Assembly: GCA_051867875.1 (NCBI GenBank)
Contig: JBJDZG010000022.1
Location: forward strand, 1-52,773
Source: RGIG4608 sp051867875
GTDB lineage: Bacteria > Bacillota > Clostridia > Oscillospirales > CAG-272
Direction: 5' to 3'
DNA length: 52,773 nt
Of the stretch, positions 32,142 through 40,828 are shown in pieces. Positions within the stretch are counted from its first letter, which is position 1; every line of letters starts with the position of its first letter. A program made the position numbers and the translations under genes. The notes below the pieces were generated by a model. The model had not been told where the DNA came from and did not search any database. It worked only from the letters and a program-made list of their open reading frames with translations.

Positions 32142-32204
32142 CCGAAAGTTTCGGATGTGGCTTATGGTAAATATAGTCTGTAGATGATAAAATAAACTAC
32201 AGAC
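32142..32204. promoter_or_regulatory. Divergent XRE operator region
   Basis: Two dyads are visible: CCGAAAGTTTCGG (32142-32154) and GTCTGTAG (32176-32183) with CTACAGAC (32197-32204). TATAAT-like boxes occur on both strands (minus strand near 32124). They are plausible binding sites for one or both XRE proteins. Confidence 0.55.
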
Positions 32205-32225
32205 GAAGTTTTAGGAGGTGATTTT

Positions 32226-32591
32226 GTGACCGAACTTGAGAAAACTAAATACGCAGAAATCGGTTCACGAATCAGAGCCGCCAGAACCGAACAGAAATTG
32301 AGTCAATCAGAACTTGCGGAAAAAGCAGGTATTTCTTCTACTCATATCAGCGAGATAGAGACAGGAAAGAGTGGGGTTCAAGTTTACACTTTGATCCGAA
32401 TTGCCGAAGCACTTCAAGTCACAACCGACTCTTTGATTCGTCCAAACATCCCCGAAGTCAATGCGCTCTATCAAGGCGAATTTGCAGATCTTCTGAAAGA
32501 CTGCACACCGTCCGAAATCGAAGCGATTGTCAAGATGGCAAAAGAGCTTAAGAAAACGATGCACACCTATAAAGATTCATGTAGCGAGTAA
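32226..32591 (+). CDS. XRE-family transcriptional regulator
   Basis: This 121-residue regulator starts with GTG behind TAGGAGGTG. The helix-turn-helix spans about residues 10-67 (IGSRIRAARTEQKLSQSELAEKAGISSTHISEIETGK ... ALQVTTDSL). The C-terminal half (PSEIEAIVKMAKELKKTM) is helical. It is the plus-strand partner of the XRE gene at 31728 and precedes the recombinase operon, from which a terminator separates it. Confidence 0.87.
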   Translation: MTELEKTKYAEIGSRIRAARTEQKLSQSELAEKAGISSTHISEIETGKSGVQVYTLIRIAEALQVTTDSLIRPNIPEVNALYQGEFADLLKDCTPSEIEAIVKMAKELKKTMHTYKDSCSE

Positions 32592-32626
32592 GCGAGTAAC
32601 CGAACGTTATTCGCTTACTTTTTTTC
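32587..32626 (+). terminator. Terminator of the XRE gene
   Basis: AGTAAGCGA (32587-32595, overlapping the stop) pairs with TCGCTTACT (32611-32619), followed by seven T residues. Confidence 0.85.
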
Positions 32627-32633
32627 TATTTCA

Positions 32634-32667
32634 TTAACCCTGAGTGATGGACTTCACTCGGGGTTAA
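32634..32667. repeat. Long inverted repeat containing the 18-bp repeat
   Basis: TTAACCCTGAGTGA and TCACTCGGGGTTAA form a 14-bp stem with one mismatch around TGGACT. It is the right copy of the sequence at 31665 and stands just before the recombinase operon. It could be a transcription signal or a recombination site. Confidence 0.65.
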
Positions 32668-32724
32668 TTCATTTTGTGCGTGAAATCTCCTATAATTTAA
32701 GAAACGATGTTAAGGAGGCACACT

Positions 32725-33336
32725 ATGAAGCGTGATTTGATTCCCTTTGAAGAAGACGCTTTGTTCCTTTCGGAGAATCAACCGCAAGTGGACAAGCGCC
32801 TCACTGCATTGAGATTGCTCAATGCAACTTTTCGAGCCAACCCTGAGAGACCTGATCCACGAAAACCTCAAAAGGTAGGCATCTACATCCGATATAACAA
32901 CGTAACCGACCACGAGAATTATCTTGATCTGATTACTGACCGATATCGTCGCATCATGGAACGTATTCCGCAGTGGACGCTCGTAGATTTCTACGTTGAT
33001 AAGGGTGGCCATGCCGTTCGCATGACTTCACTGAAAGAATGGAGTCGTTTGCTACAGGACTGCGAGGACGGCAAAGTAGATTTGATTCTCGGCAAGAAGG
33101 TTTCGGATATCACAAAGAACCGAGTCGAGATGACTATGTGCGCGTCGATCCTCGCCGCGCTTGAACCGCCTGTTGGCATCTATTTTGAATCGGATGACCT
33201 TTACACACTGGCGAATTATCACACCGCAGATTTTGAAGCGTTTGAGTTCTTTCCCGATGAGTACGGTGAAGCTATGGCGGAATTAGAAGCCGAAAAAGCG
33301 CAAGAAGAAGGAGGTGGATTGCTTGAGACAGAATGA
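32725..33336 (+). CDS. Catalytically dead serine-recombinase-fold protein
   Basis: This 203-residue protein aligns with the catalytic domain of the recombinase encoded immediately downstream: QKVGIYIRYNNVTD replaces QRVAVYVRVSTGS, WTLVDFYVDKGG replaces WELVGIYADEGI, RLLQDCEDGKVDLILGKKVSD replaces MLADCRKGKIDLIVTKSVSR. The catalytic serine is asparagine (residue 58) and both arginines of SRFARN are lost (SDITKN). A 45-residue N-terminal extension and an acidic tail are added. ATG 32725 has AAGGAGG upstream. The end overlaps the recombinase start by 14 bp. An intact frame with lost catalysis suggests a regulator or partner, not decay. Confidence 0.75.
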   Translation: MKRDLIPFEEDALFLSENQPQVDKRLTALRLLNATFRANPERPDPRKPQKVGIYIRYNNVTDHENYLDLITDRYRRIMERIPQWTLVDFYVDKGGHAVRMTSLKEWSRLLQDCEDGKVDLILGKKVSDITKNRVEMTMCASILAALEPPVGIYFESDDLYTLANYHTADFEAFEFFPDEYGEAMAELEAEKAQEEGGGLLETE

Positions 33337-35206
33337 ACGTGAAGGAACACGAGCTGAACGAATCGCCAAAATCAAGAAGCGATATACCCAACAAATTGAT
33401 CCTTCCAAAATCATTGTGTATGAGCCTACGATTAAACCCAAGGACTTTTGCGACAACGACGTGTTCCAACGTGTGGCGGTCTACGTTCGAGTGTCTACCG
33501 GTAGTGAAACCCAGACTTCCTCTTACGAGTTACAGAAGAAATACTACGAGGACTTCGTTGTCCGTCATCCAAACTGGGAGCTTGTTGGTATTTATGCAGA
33601 TGAAGGAATTTCCGGAACAGCTTACAAGAACCGTACCAACTTCAACCTGATGCTTGCCGATTGCAGAAAAGGCAAAATCGATTTGATCGTTACTAAGAGT
33701 GTTTCTCGTTTTGCTCGTAACGTGGTTGACTGTATTGGCATTGTGCGTGACCTTGCTGATTTGAAGCCAAGTGTTGGAGTCTTATTTGAGATGGAAAACA
33801 TCTTCTCACTCAAAGATGACTCGCAAATGGCACTCTCTTTCCAAGCTACTATGGCGCAGGAAGAGTCACACGTTAAGAGCCGTTCCATGAACGCTTCTTA
33901 CGATATGCGCTTTGATAATGGTATGTACATGACTCCCAAGTTGCTTGGTTATACAATTAATGAGGATGGAGACCTCACCATCAACCACGAGCAAGCTCCA
34001 ACAGTAAAGCTTATTTTCAATATGTATCTGTGTAATTACTCTGCTTCGGAGATAGCACAAGTGTTGATGCAACTCGGACGCAAGACCTTAAAAGGTAATA
34101 CGAAGTGGAGTTCAAGCACTGTTCTTTCTGTTTTAAGGAATGAACGTCATTGCGGAGAGTTGTTAACTCGCAAGACTTGGACTCCTGACTATTTGAAGCA
34201 TCGTTCTGTAAAGAACATGGGGGAAAAACGGCAGATCAGAGTTTTAGACCATCACGATCCTATAATTCCGATTGACGATTTCTTTGCTGTACAAAAGATG
34301 ATTGAAAACGCAAAGTACGGCAATAAGAGTATTCTTCCCGACTTGCAGGTTATTAAGAGTGGTTTTCTGAAGGGCTATGTTATCATCCATCCTCATTGGT
34401 CGGGATTTGATGAAAACGATTATTTCCAAGCTTCTGATAGCACCTATGAAGGCGAGAGCTTTGATGACTCCGGTGAAATAACGGTTATTTCCGATGCCGG
34501 GGATTTTGATATGCGTGGGTTCGAAGTGGCTCGATCTGAATTTTTTGATTCAAACCGCCGCCCTTCTATTACTATTTCAAGAACCAAAGTCAAGTTTTCA
34601 TCGGAGTGTATCAGAAAGTTCGGGGATAAGCTATATATAGAAATGCTCTTACACCCTACCAAAAAGTGTTTTGCAATTAGAGCTACCACCAAAGAAAACA
34701 GACAGTCTGCGGTTTGGGCAAAATCTCACATGGGTGTTTTACAGCCAAAAGAAATACCTGCCGCGGCTTTCTCTCAAACTCTATTTTCTATGTTTCAATG
34801 GAACTCTGCCTACCGATATCGAGCGTTAGGAACATTCCACCAAAAGAATGGCGAAGCCGTTATCGTATTCGATTTGAGTCAGCCGGAGGTTTTCGTGCCT
34901 GAGTTTATGTTGTCCGGCGGAGATTCCGAAGACGGAGGTTCAGAAAAGCCTTTGCTTCAGAGTGGAAAGCATATACGTGCTGTTCCGGACGAGTGGACGG
35001 AGAGCTTTGGTCGTGATTATTATCTACAACGGCACATTGATGACAATCGTGTTCCCAAGAAGGATTCTGACTGGAATGTTCGTACTGAAGGTGAAGCGTT
35101 TCCTATAGGCGAAGAGCGTCATGTTACCGATGTTGCGGTTATGAAGGAATATATCCAAAGTGAAATATTAAAATCTATCCCTACGGAGGAAACAAGCAAT
35201 GAATGA
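33323..35206 (+). CDS. Large serine recombinase with a novel C-terminal domain
   Basis: This 627-residue site-specific recombinase has a resolvase domain (about 48-200) with RVAVYVRVST (nucleophile Ser58), YADEGISGT and SRFARN all intact, then a Recombinase domain (about 205-310, PKLLGYTINEDG ... SSSTVLSVLRNERHCGE). The usual zinc-ribbon and coiled coil are missing. In their place, about residues 399-530 form a domain (GFEVARSEFF ... WNSAYRYRALG ... VIVFDL) that recurs in the next two genes. The best start is TTG 33323, since AAGGAGG ends 8 nt upstream; GTG 33314 is too close. It would cut and rejoin att sites of the element or a neighbour. Confidence 0.85.
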   Translation: MRQNEREGTRAERIAKIKKRYTQQIDPSKIIVYEPTIKPKDFCDNDVFQRVAVYVRVSTGSETQTSSYELQKKYYEDFVVRHPNWELVGIYADEGISGTAYKNRTNFNLMLADCRKGKIDLIVTKSVSRFARNVVDCIGIVRDLADLKPSVGVLFEMENIFSLKDDSQMALSFQATMAQEESHVKSRSMNASYDMRFDNGMYMTPKLLGYTINEDGDLTINHEQAPTVKLIFNMYLCNYSASEIAQVLMQLGRKTLKGNTKWSSSTVLSVLRNERHCGELLTRKTWTPDYLKHRSVKNMGEKRQIRVLDHHDPIIPIDDFFAVQKMIENAKYGNKSILPDLQVIKSGFLKGYVIIHPHWSGFDENDYFQASDSTYEGESFDDSGEITVISDAGDFDMRGFEVARSEFFDSNRRPSITISRTKVKFSSECIRKFGDKLYIEMLLHPTKKCFAIRATTKENRQSAVWAKSHMGVLQPKEIPAAAFSQTLFSMFQWNSAYRYRALGTFHQKNGEAVIVFDLSQPEVFVPEFMLSGGDSEDGGSEKPLLQSGKHIRAVPDEWTESFGRDYYLQRHIDDNRVPKKDSDWNVRTEGEAFPIGEERHVTDVAVMKEYIQSEILKSIPTEETSNE

Positions 35207-35999
35207 GACTAAAACAAACGATTTCCTTTTTAGAATCATTGAGGAGACCAAACCGCAAGAACGTATCGAGTCGGTTGCTTCAACCGATTCTGAAAATGAT
35301 ACTGTCGCCGAAATCAGAGTTAATGAGTCACGTGAGGACTATGTGGAAATTGATGATGAATTTGATTTTGAAGGCTTCCAAGTCGTTCGCCGAGAGTTCT
35401 TTGCTCATTTAACAGATCCATCATTAACGTTTAATAACTACAAAGTTTCAGTTAATGCTGCTTGCCTGAATAAGTTTCCTGATACGGATTACGTTCTGTT
35501 TATGGTCAACAAGGAGACCAAGATTCTTGCCATTAAGCCGTGTAACGAGGAGGATAGAGATGCCTGTTTGTGGTGTACGCAAGGCAACAAAAAGCGCAAA
35601 CCTCGCCAAGCCACCTGTAAGCTGTTTTTCGCCACCATTCTGAATCTGATGGGATGGAATCCCGATTACAGATATAAACTTCTTGGAAAAATGCTCCGGG
35701 CAAACAATCAATACATGCTTGTTTTCGATCTTACTGCTACTGAAATGTATAAAAAGACGGACGGTGCAAGATCTCGTACCCCCATTTATCCCGAAAGTTG
35801 GCAGAATCAGTTTGGTATGCCTTACGAGGAGCATCGAAAGTCATACAAGATAGAGACCTTCGATGGCTTTTCTACTTTCAAGATTATGGAGAGCCCAAGA
35901 CAAAAGCAAGCAACCGATACCACTGACGGCGAAGTTAGCACCTTACCTGCTTTGAGCGATACCGCCGTGACAGCGAGTGGAGGTGAGCATACTATATGA
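35199..35999 (+). CDS. Stand-alone paralogue of the recombinase C-terminal domain
   Basis: This 266-residue protein has no catalytic domain. Residues about 58-190 match the C-terminal domain of the upstream recombinase: GFQVVRREFF, KVSVNAACLNKF, LAIKPCNEEDRDA, GWNPDYRYKLLG and YMLVFDL all have counterparts there. The N-terminus is acidic. ATG 35199 overlaps the recombinase stop by 8 bp with GGAGG upstream, so the two are coupled. I infer a DNA- or recombinase-binding accessory protein; the fold is not identified. Confidence 0.72.
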   Translation: MNETKTNDFLFRIIEETKPQERIESVASTDSENDTVAEIRVNESREDYVEIDDEFDFEGFQVVRREFFAHLTDPSLTFNNYKVSVNAACLNKFPDTDYVLFMVNKETKILAIKPCNEEDRDACLWCTQGNKKRKPRQATCKLFFATILNLMGWNPDYRYKLLGKMLRANNQYMLVFDLTATEMYKKTDGARSRTPIYPESWQNQFGMPYEEHRKSYKIETFDGFSTFKIMESPRQKQATDTTDGEVSTLPALSDTAVTASGGEHTI

Positions 36000-36370
36000 C
36001 TTCAAGTGATACAAGCACATTGATAGTTGCTATTGATTTGCGAAAAAATCGCATTCGGGTTCATAAAGAAACACTACATAGATTGAATGATCCAAATTAC
36101 ATTCAGTTCATGTTCAACCCCGAACAGCGCGTTTTATTGGTTCGTTGTTGTAATGAAAAGGAAGATCAGTCAATGCGTATCAGTGACTATCGTCTGTTTC
36201 AAAGCACGAATTCTGTTGAGTTTTACAGCTTACCGCTTTTGGAACGCATGTGTTCGGTAGAACCGAACATCGAAAAAGGCAAGGTGTATCGACTGACCGG
36301 ACAATTGAAGGCATTTCAAAAGCTCGCTGTTTTTCCTCTTTCCACCATGAAAGAAATAGAACGTGATTGA
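35996..36370 (+). CDS. Short paralogue of the same domain
   Basis: This 124-residue protein is the third version of the domain. LRKNRIRVHKETLHRLNDPNYIQFMFNPE and LLVRCCNEKEDQ match positions in the two preceding proteins. The second half (SVEFYSLPLLERM ... GKVYRLTGQL) matches the W-x-x-x-Y-R-Y region more weakly. It starts with an ATGA overlap and GGAGGTGA upstream. Its size suggests the minimal domain. Confidence 0.68.
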   Translation: MTSSDTSTLIVAIDLRKNRIRVHKETLHRLNDPNYIQFMFNPEQRVLLVRCCNEKEDQSMRISDYRLFQSTNSVEFYSLPLLERMCSVEPNIEKGKVYRLTGQLKAFQKLAVFPLSTMKEIERD

Positions 36371-36381
36371 GGAGGCTGGCG

Positions 36382-37359
36382 ATGAAAAAAGATTTATATA
36401 CCCTTCGCATTGATCCGATTTTCAAAAATCTCATTCGTCCATTACATAAAGACGAATACGAACAGCTTGAGGATAATCTGATCAAAGACGGTTGCCTTGA
36501 TCCCATCATCGTTTGGGAAGGTACTATCATTGATGGACATAATCGATATGAGATTTGCACCAAGCATAAGATCCCATTTGCTTTAGAACGTATTCATTTT
36601 AAGAGTGCGGAAGATGCTATCGTTTGGATCTGCAACCATCAGCTGGGCAGACGGAATTTGACCGTTGAAACGCAGAAGTATCTTATAGGCAAACGCTATC
36701 ATGCTGAAAAATCCATGAGTGCAAGAAATATATTGGGAACGAACCAGTATTCAATGAAACCCAAGGAGGACGATGATGCTCCGTATGAGTTGTTCTCACC
36801 TCCGGAAAAATTACCGCAAGAGGCTCGTGTTGGTACACGAACTGCGGAAAGACTTGGTGATGAATACCATCTTTCATATGGGACGGTTCAGAAGTATGCC
36901 AAGTTTTCACAGGCAATTGATAAACTACAGGAGATAGAACCCAAGATGGTGCCGCGCATATTGTCGGGACGATTTAAGTTCTCCCATGATAATGTTCTTG
37001 AAATGGCTAAAATGAAGCCCGAAGAGGTTAGACACATTCGTTTGCGCTTGGAAAGAGAAAAGACACCATTTTCCAAGTATAATGAAACTCGGGACAAGGT
37101 GGAAGAGACAAAAAAGAAAGCACTTGAGGCTTCGGGAGGTCATGTGGCGTCCGTTAAAGATATGCCTGCGTATGATCCCGATGCAGAGGTAACCGCCTTG
37201 ACTCTAACAGTTCCTGTATGGACTAAGTCTATTGACCGAACCAGAACAAAAACCGATCTGAAAGCAATTACTCAAAAGGCTCGGCGCAATCTTGAGGAGG
37301 CTCTGTTAGAGCTTCAACTCAATATAGAGCAAATGCTGATAGATATCAAGGAGGAATGA
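36382..37359 (+). CDS. ParB-like nuclease-domain protein
   Basis: This 325-residue protein has a ParB N-terminal (ParB/Srx) domain: LRPLHKDEYEQLEDNLIKDGCLDPIIVWEG and IDGHNRYEICTKHKIPF near residues 20-65, then WICNHQLGRRNLT. A helix-turn-helix-like segment (RLGDEYHLSYGTVQKYAKFSQAID) lies near 160-185. ATG 36382 has GAGGAGG upstream; the in-frame TTG at 36367 coincides with that site. No ParA partner is next to it. In mobile elements such proteins act in regulation or partition; which applies here is not clear. Confidence 0.82.
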   Translation: MKKDLYTLRIDPIFKNLIRPLHKDEYEQLEDNLIKDGCLDPIIVWEGTIIDGHNRYEICTKHKIPFALERIHFKSAEDAIVWICNHQLGRRNLTVETQKYLIGKRYHAEKSMSARNILGTNQYSMKPKEDDDAPYELFSPPEKLPQEARVGTRTAERLGDEYHLSYGTVQKYAKFSQAIDKLQEIEPKMVPRILSGRFKFSHDNVLEMAKMKPEEVRHIRLRLEREKTPFSKYNETRDKVEETKKKALEASGGHVASVKDMPAYDPDAEVTALTLTVPVWTKSIDRTRTKTDLKAITQKARRNLEEALLELQLNIEQMLIDIKEE

Positions 37360-37360
37360 C

Positions 37361-38239
37361 ATGGAAGACTACAGCAGATTTGTTCCTAACGTTCATTTTG
37401 AACAGATCCCGATTAAGAACTTGGTTTCGAACCAAGAGTATCAGCGAAATCTGTCGAGGAAGCATGTTCAAAGAGCTGCGGAGCATTTCGACCTCTGTCA
37501 GATTAACCCAGTTAAGGTGAGTCGAAGAAACGGTATTAATTATGTCTTCAATGGACAGCATACGATTGAGATCGTTGCCCTTGTTTCCGGTTCTCGTGAG
37601 ACTCCTGTTTGGTGTATGATTTATGAGGATCTGGAATATGAGCAGGAAGCAGATATATTCGCAAATCAGATGAAATATGTAAAACCTCTTAATCCGTATG
37701 AGGTGTTTATGGCAAACATAGAGGCAGGAAACGACAAGCAAGTTATTATTAAATCACTTGTTGAATCTTATCGCCTGACAATTGGAAAACAGCGCGGAAA
37801 CAATGTTATTTGCGCGGTGTCTTCTCTGGAGAGTATTTTCGACAAGTATGGTTATCACGTACTTGATCGAGTGTTGAGGCTTTGTGTAGCAACTTGGGAG
37901 GGAGATATGAATTCCTTCTCTGCAAATATAATCAATGGTCTGGCAAGAATCGTTGTGGCTTACGGCGATTCTGTCCGTGATGATGTTTTCAAAGAAAAAG
38001 TCGGAGCTTTATCCGTTAAGGCTCTTACAAGAAACGCAAAAGAAAGACGCGTCGGCTCTTTAGGTTTTGCCGAGGCTATGATGATTGCGTATAACTTTAA
38101 GTGCAAATATAAGTTGAGTCTTACTCGCCTTTATTCCAAGGGTGATTATGAACCCACGGATGATGAGTACGAGGAGGAGGAAAGATTATCAATCTTTGAC
38201 AATGTCAGTCCTTATGATGACGAAGAAGACGAAGAATGA
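37361..38239 (+). CDS. ParB-like protein (DUF6551 type)
   Basis: This 292-residue protein starts VPNVHFEQIPIKNLVSNQEYQRNLS and has NGINYVFNGQHTIEIVALV near residue 50, the substrate loop of ParB-like domains, in the form seen in DUF6551. The C-terminal third is helical with a strongly acidic end (DDEYEEEERL ... YDDEEDEE). It starts 1 bp after the upstream stop, with GGAGGAATGAC as ribosome binding site. It is the last gene of the recombinase operon; the hairpin at 38243 separates it from the convergent cassette. Confidence 0.78.
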   Translation: MEDYSRFVPNVHFEQIPIKNLVSNQEYQRNLSRKHVQRAAEHFDLCQINPVKVSRRNGINYVFNGQHTIEIVALVSGSRETPVWCMIYEDLEYEQEADIFANQMKYVKPLNPYEVFMANIEAGNDKQVIIKSLVESYRLTIGKQRGNNVICAVSSLESIFDKYGYHVLDRVLRLCVATWEGDMNSFSANIINGLARIVVAYGDSVRDDVFKEKVGALSVKALTRNAKERRVGSLGFAEAMMIAYNFKCKYKLSLTRLYSKGDYEPTDDEYEEEERLSIFDNVSPYDDEEDEE

Positions 38240-38242
38240 AAA

Positions 38243-38285
38243 CACAAACCCAAGGCGGAGCAGTAGCTACCGTCTTGGGCTTGTG
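38243..38285. terminator. Hairpin between convergent operons
   Basis: CACAAACCCAAG (38243-38254) pairs with CTTGGGCTTGTG (38274-38285), with CGG/CCG inside. It lies between the stops of the plus-strand operon and the minus-strand recombinase cassette. There is no long T run. Confidence 0.65.
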
Positions 38286-38292
38286 GTCTATA

Positions 38293-39951
38293 TCACTCGT
38301 TTTCGTTCTCGTTGAGACTTTCTTCGAAGGTGTGACCGCCACCGAAGATTACTTCGATTCTTCCGTCATGATACACTTTGATGCATTCAACCATCTGTCG
38401 AACCACGGAGTCATCATATACCCCTTCGTTTTTCTCTATGTCATCGATTTTTGACTGGATGAGGGCAAGTCTGCGTTTGGAGGTTTCTTCGTCGTACAAT
38501 GTGTTTCTGATGGCTTTGATGCGTTTGTTTAATTGCTCTATCTCGGAAGATATTTCTTTGAATTCTTCTTCGTGGTCTTCGACATCCATGCCACCCTTGA
38601 CACTATCATTTACAAGATTAAGCATCCGCTTGTTGAGGGCATCGACTCTGCGTTCGAGCAAGTCTATTTCATCATTTCCACCGTTGAGACCGATGGCATC
38701 GCCAATTGTTGCTTTCATTAGCATCATGTAGGTGGCTTCATCTTCACGGTTGAATTTCTGTATTGCTCTGACTATGGCACGATGGAGAGCTTCTTCTGAC
38801 ACGGTGGGGGAGTTGTTGCAGTACTTTGCTCCGTAATCAAGTCGATTAATACATCTCCACACCACTTTTTTCTTGCCGTATTTTGACCAAGTGCATCTGC
38901 GGTATCTTGTTCCACATTCGCCACAGATGAGTACATCCGTCAGCGCGTATTTAGAGTATTTTCCAACGGCTGTGAAGGTGTTTTTCTTGGAATGAGGCGA
39001 ACGAGTTCTTCGCCTTGCGATTTCTTCTTGTACCTTGTTGAAGATTTCTCGACTGATTATGGGTGCGTGTGCGTTGTGAACGTAGTACATGGGTACTTCT
39101 TCGCCTGTGTTCTTTTTGCGAGACTTTGTGATGCAGTTGAGAGTGTATGTCTGCTGCAGTATTGCATCTCCGCAGTATTTCACGTTGGTAAGTACGCTTA
39201 CAATCATACTCTTGGAGAATGTCAGTTTTTTCTTCGGGAAGGTTATGTTCATAGAGACCAGTTTATCCGAGATGCTTTGCGGTGTTTCACCTGCCAAGTA
39301 CCACTCGTATATCTTTGTTACGATATCTGCTTCCTCTGGTACGATTTCGGGTTCGCCATTATCACCCTTCTTATATCCGAGGAGTCGTGCATAGATGTAG
39401 TTGACCTTTCCATCGGCAAAGTTGTTGCGCACACTCCATGTTATGTTTTGGCTGATGCTCTCGGATTCACTTTGTGCGAAGCCGGCGTATATGGTGAGGT
39501 AGAGTTCACTTTTAGTTTCGAGTGTGTCGATGTTCTGTTCCTCGAAGATAACTCCAATTCCTCGTCCTTTCAACATTTGCACGTATTCGAGGCAGTCGAC
39601 TGTATTTCGGGCGAATCGTGAGACTGCTTTGCAGATGATATAGTCTATCTTGCCAGCCAAGCAATCATCTATCATTCTTTGGAATTCCGGGCGTTTGTCT
39701 GCTCTTGTACCAGATATTCCTTCATCGGCATAGATGCCAGCCAGTGCCCATTCGGGATTGCTACAAATCTTCTCGGTGTATGCCGATTTTTGCGTTTCGT
39801 AGCTATTCAACTGTTCTTCGGAATCTGTTGATACTCGGCAGTAGGCTGCGACTCTTTTTTGACGGTATTGTTCTTTGTTTACTACGAAGTTTTTCTTTGG
39901 TTCAATGACTGTAACCGTCTTTTTGGGAGGGATCCTTCTAACTTCAAGCAT
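38293..39951 (-). CDS. Large serine recombinase (cassette gene 3)
   Basis: This 552-residue enzyme is a complete large serine recombinase. The resolvase domain has RVAAYCRVSTDS with nucleophile Ser41, YADEGISGT and AVSRFARN. It is followed by the Recombinase domain (about 200-310), a zinc ribbon (CGECGTRYRRC ... CINR ... YCNN, about 350-390) and a coiled-coil region (about 430-510). Its start overlaps the end of the catalytic-domain-less gene by 8 bp. It is probably the third component of a three-gene integration/excision cassette. Confidence 0.9.
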   Translation of the reverse strand: MLEVRRIPPKKTVTVIEPKKNFVVNKEQYRQKRVAAYCRVSTDSEEQLNSYETQKSAYTEKICSNPEWALAGIYADEGISGTRADKRPEFQRMIDDCLAGKIDYIICKAVSRFARNTVDCLEYVQMLKGRGIGVIFEEQNIDTLETKSELYLTIYAGFAQSESESISQNITWSVRNNFADGKVNYIYARLLGYKKGDNGEPEIVPEEADIVTKIYEWYLAGETPQSISDKLVSMNITFPKKKLTFSKSMIVSVLTNVKYCGDAILQQTYTLNCITKSRKKNTGEEVPMYYVHNAHAPIISREIFNKVQEEIARRRTRSPHSKKNTFTAVGKYSKYALTDVLICGECGTRYRRCTWSKYGKKKVVWRCINRLDYGAKYCNNSPTVSEEALHRAIVRAIQKFNREDEATYMMLMKATIGDAIGLNGGNDEIDLLERRVDALNKRMLNLVNDSVKGGMDVEDHEEEFKEISSEIEQLNKRIKAIRNTLYDEETSKRRLALIQSKIDDIEKNEGVYDDSVVRQMVECIKVYHDGRIEVIFGGGHTFEESLNENENE

Positions 39952-40819
39952 AGTCTATCCTTTCCGTAATCTCTGCATCGGTTTTGGTGTGCAGAGTTAC
40001 TATTCCAAGTTCGTCTATTGTGATGTATTTTATTAAGTCCTCGAAGTAACCTACATTGAATTCCTCTTGTGGAGTCATCATTGATACTCTGTTCTTCGCC
40101 AAGCGAAGTTCGTTCATTTTAGTAGCGTTGCTGTAGGTATATCTTTCTTTGACAAGCTCTCGTATCTTATCGAGAACCTCATCTTCGCTATGATCTGGCA
40201 TTCGGAGCTTGTTTTCTATTGTGGTGATTAGGCTTTGCGATGCCGGGGTGTTGATATTCGCATCTGCTATTGCTTTTGAAGTGAGCAGATTGTTGTTTTC
40301 GATGATTCGATTTATGAGGATAGTCAGTTTTTCGAGTAGCGTGGTATCTCGCATTCTGACTCTCATTCCGCATTCGGGGTTGGAACACATCCAACTCTCT
40401 TTTATTCGGTTTCGAGCTGCGATTCTGCGAATCATTGGTTGTCCGCAACATCCGCACTTTATGTGATCTCGTATGGCTCGTATGGCTTCCGAGTTGTAAG
40501 CTTGTGTATTGGTGTTTCTCGCTCTTTTGCATGCGAGGGCATTTTCATAGACTTCTTCATCTATGATGGGGGCATATTCTTCAGTTCCCATGTATTTGGG
40601 ATTCTCTATGATTCGAGCGATACGCGCTTTATCCCATACGGTAGACTTTTCTGTGTAAGGTATCTCATTTTGTGTTAGCAGGTCAGCGATGACTTTGAGT
40701 GAATCACCGTTGATGTATGAGTCGAAGATGTTGCGAATGATTTTCGCTTCTTCATGATCGACTACAGTTTTTCCATCCCTTACTGTGTAACCGTATGGGA
40801 CATAGCGCGTTTTTTTCAT
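39944..40819 (-). CDS. Recombinase-family protein lacking the catalytic domain (cassette gene 2)
   Basis: This 291-residue protein starts directly at the point that normally follows the resolvase domain: RYVPYGYTVRDGKTVVDHEEAKIIRNIFDSY, a Recombinase DNA-binding domain. A zinc ribbon (CGCCGQPM ... CSNPECGM, about 122-155) and a helical C-terminus follow. No catalytic serine exists, and no frame upstream restores one, since the neighbouring recombinase ends 10 bp before it. GAGTCG/AAGGAG sequence precedes the ATG. I infer a DNA-binding subunit working with the two flanking enzymes. Confidence 0.82.
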   Translation of the reverse strand: MKKTRYVPYGYTVRDGKTVVDHEEAKIIRNIFDSYINGDSLKVIADLLTQNEIPYTEKSTVWDKARIARIIENPKYMGTEEYAPIIDEEVYENALACKRARNTNTQAYNSEAIRAIRDHIKCGCCGQPMIRRIAARNRIKESWMCSNPECGMRVRMRDTTLLEKLTILINRIIENNNLLTSKAIADANINTPASQSLITTIENKLRMPDHSEDEVLDKIRELVKERYTYSNATKMNELRLAKNRVSMMTPQEEFNVGYFEDLIKYITIDELGIVTLHTKTDAEITERIDYA

Positions 40820-40828
40820 ATCGACTCC

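Noticed and set aside
36382..38239. Plasmid partition locus from two ParB-like proteins
   Set aside because: No ParA-type ATPase or parS-like repeat is present, and both proteins are of accessory ParB-like types.
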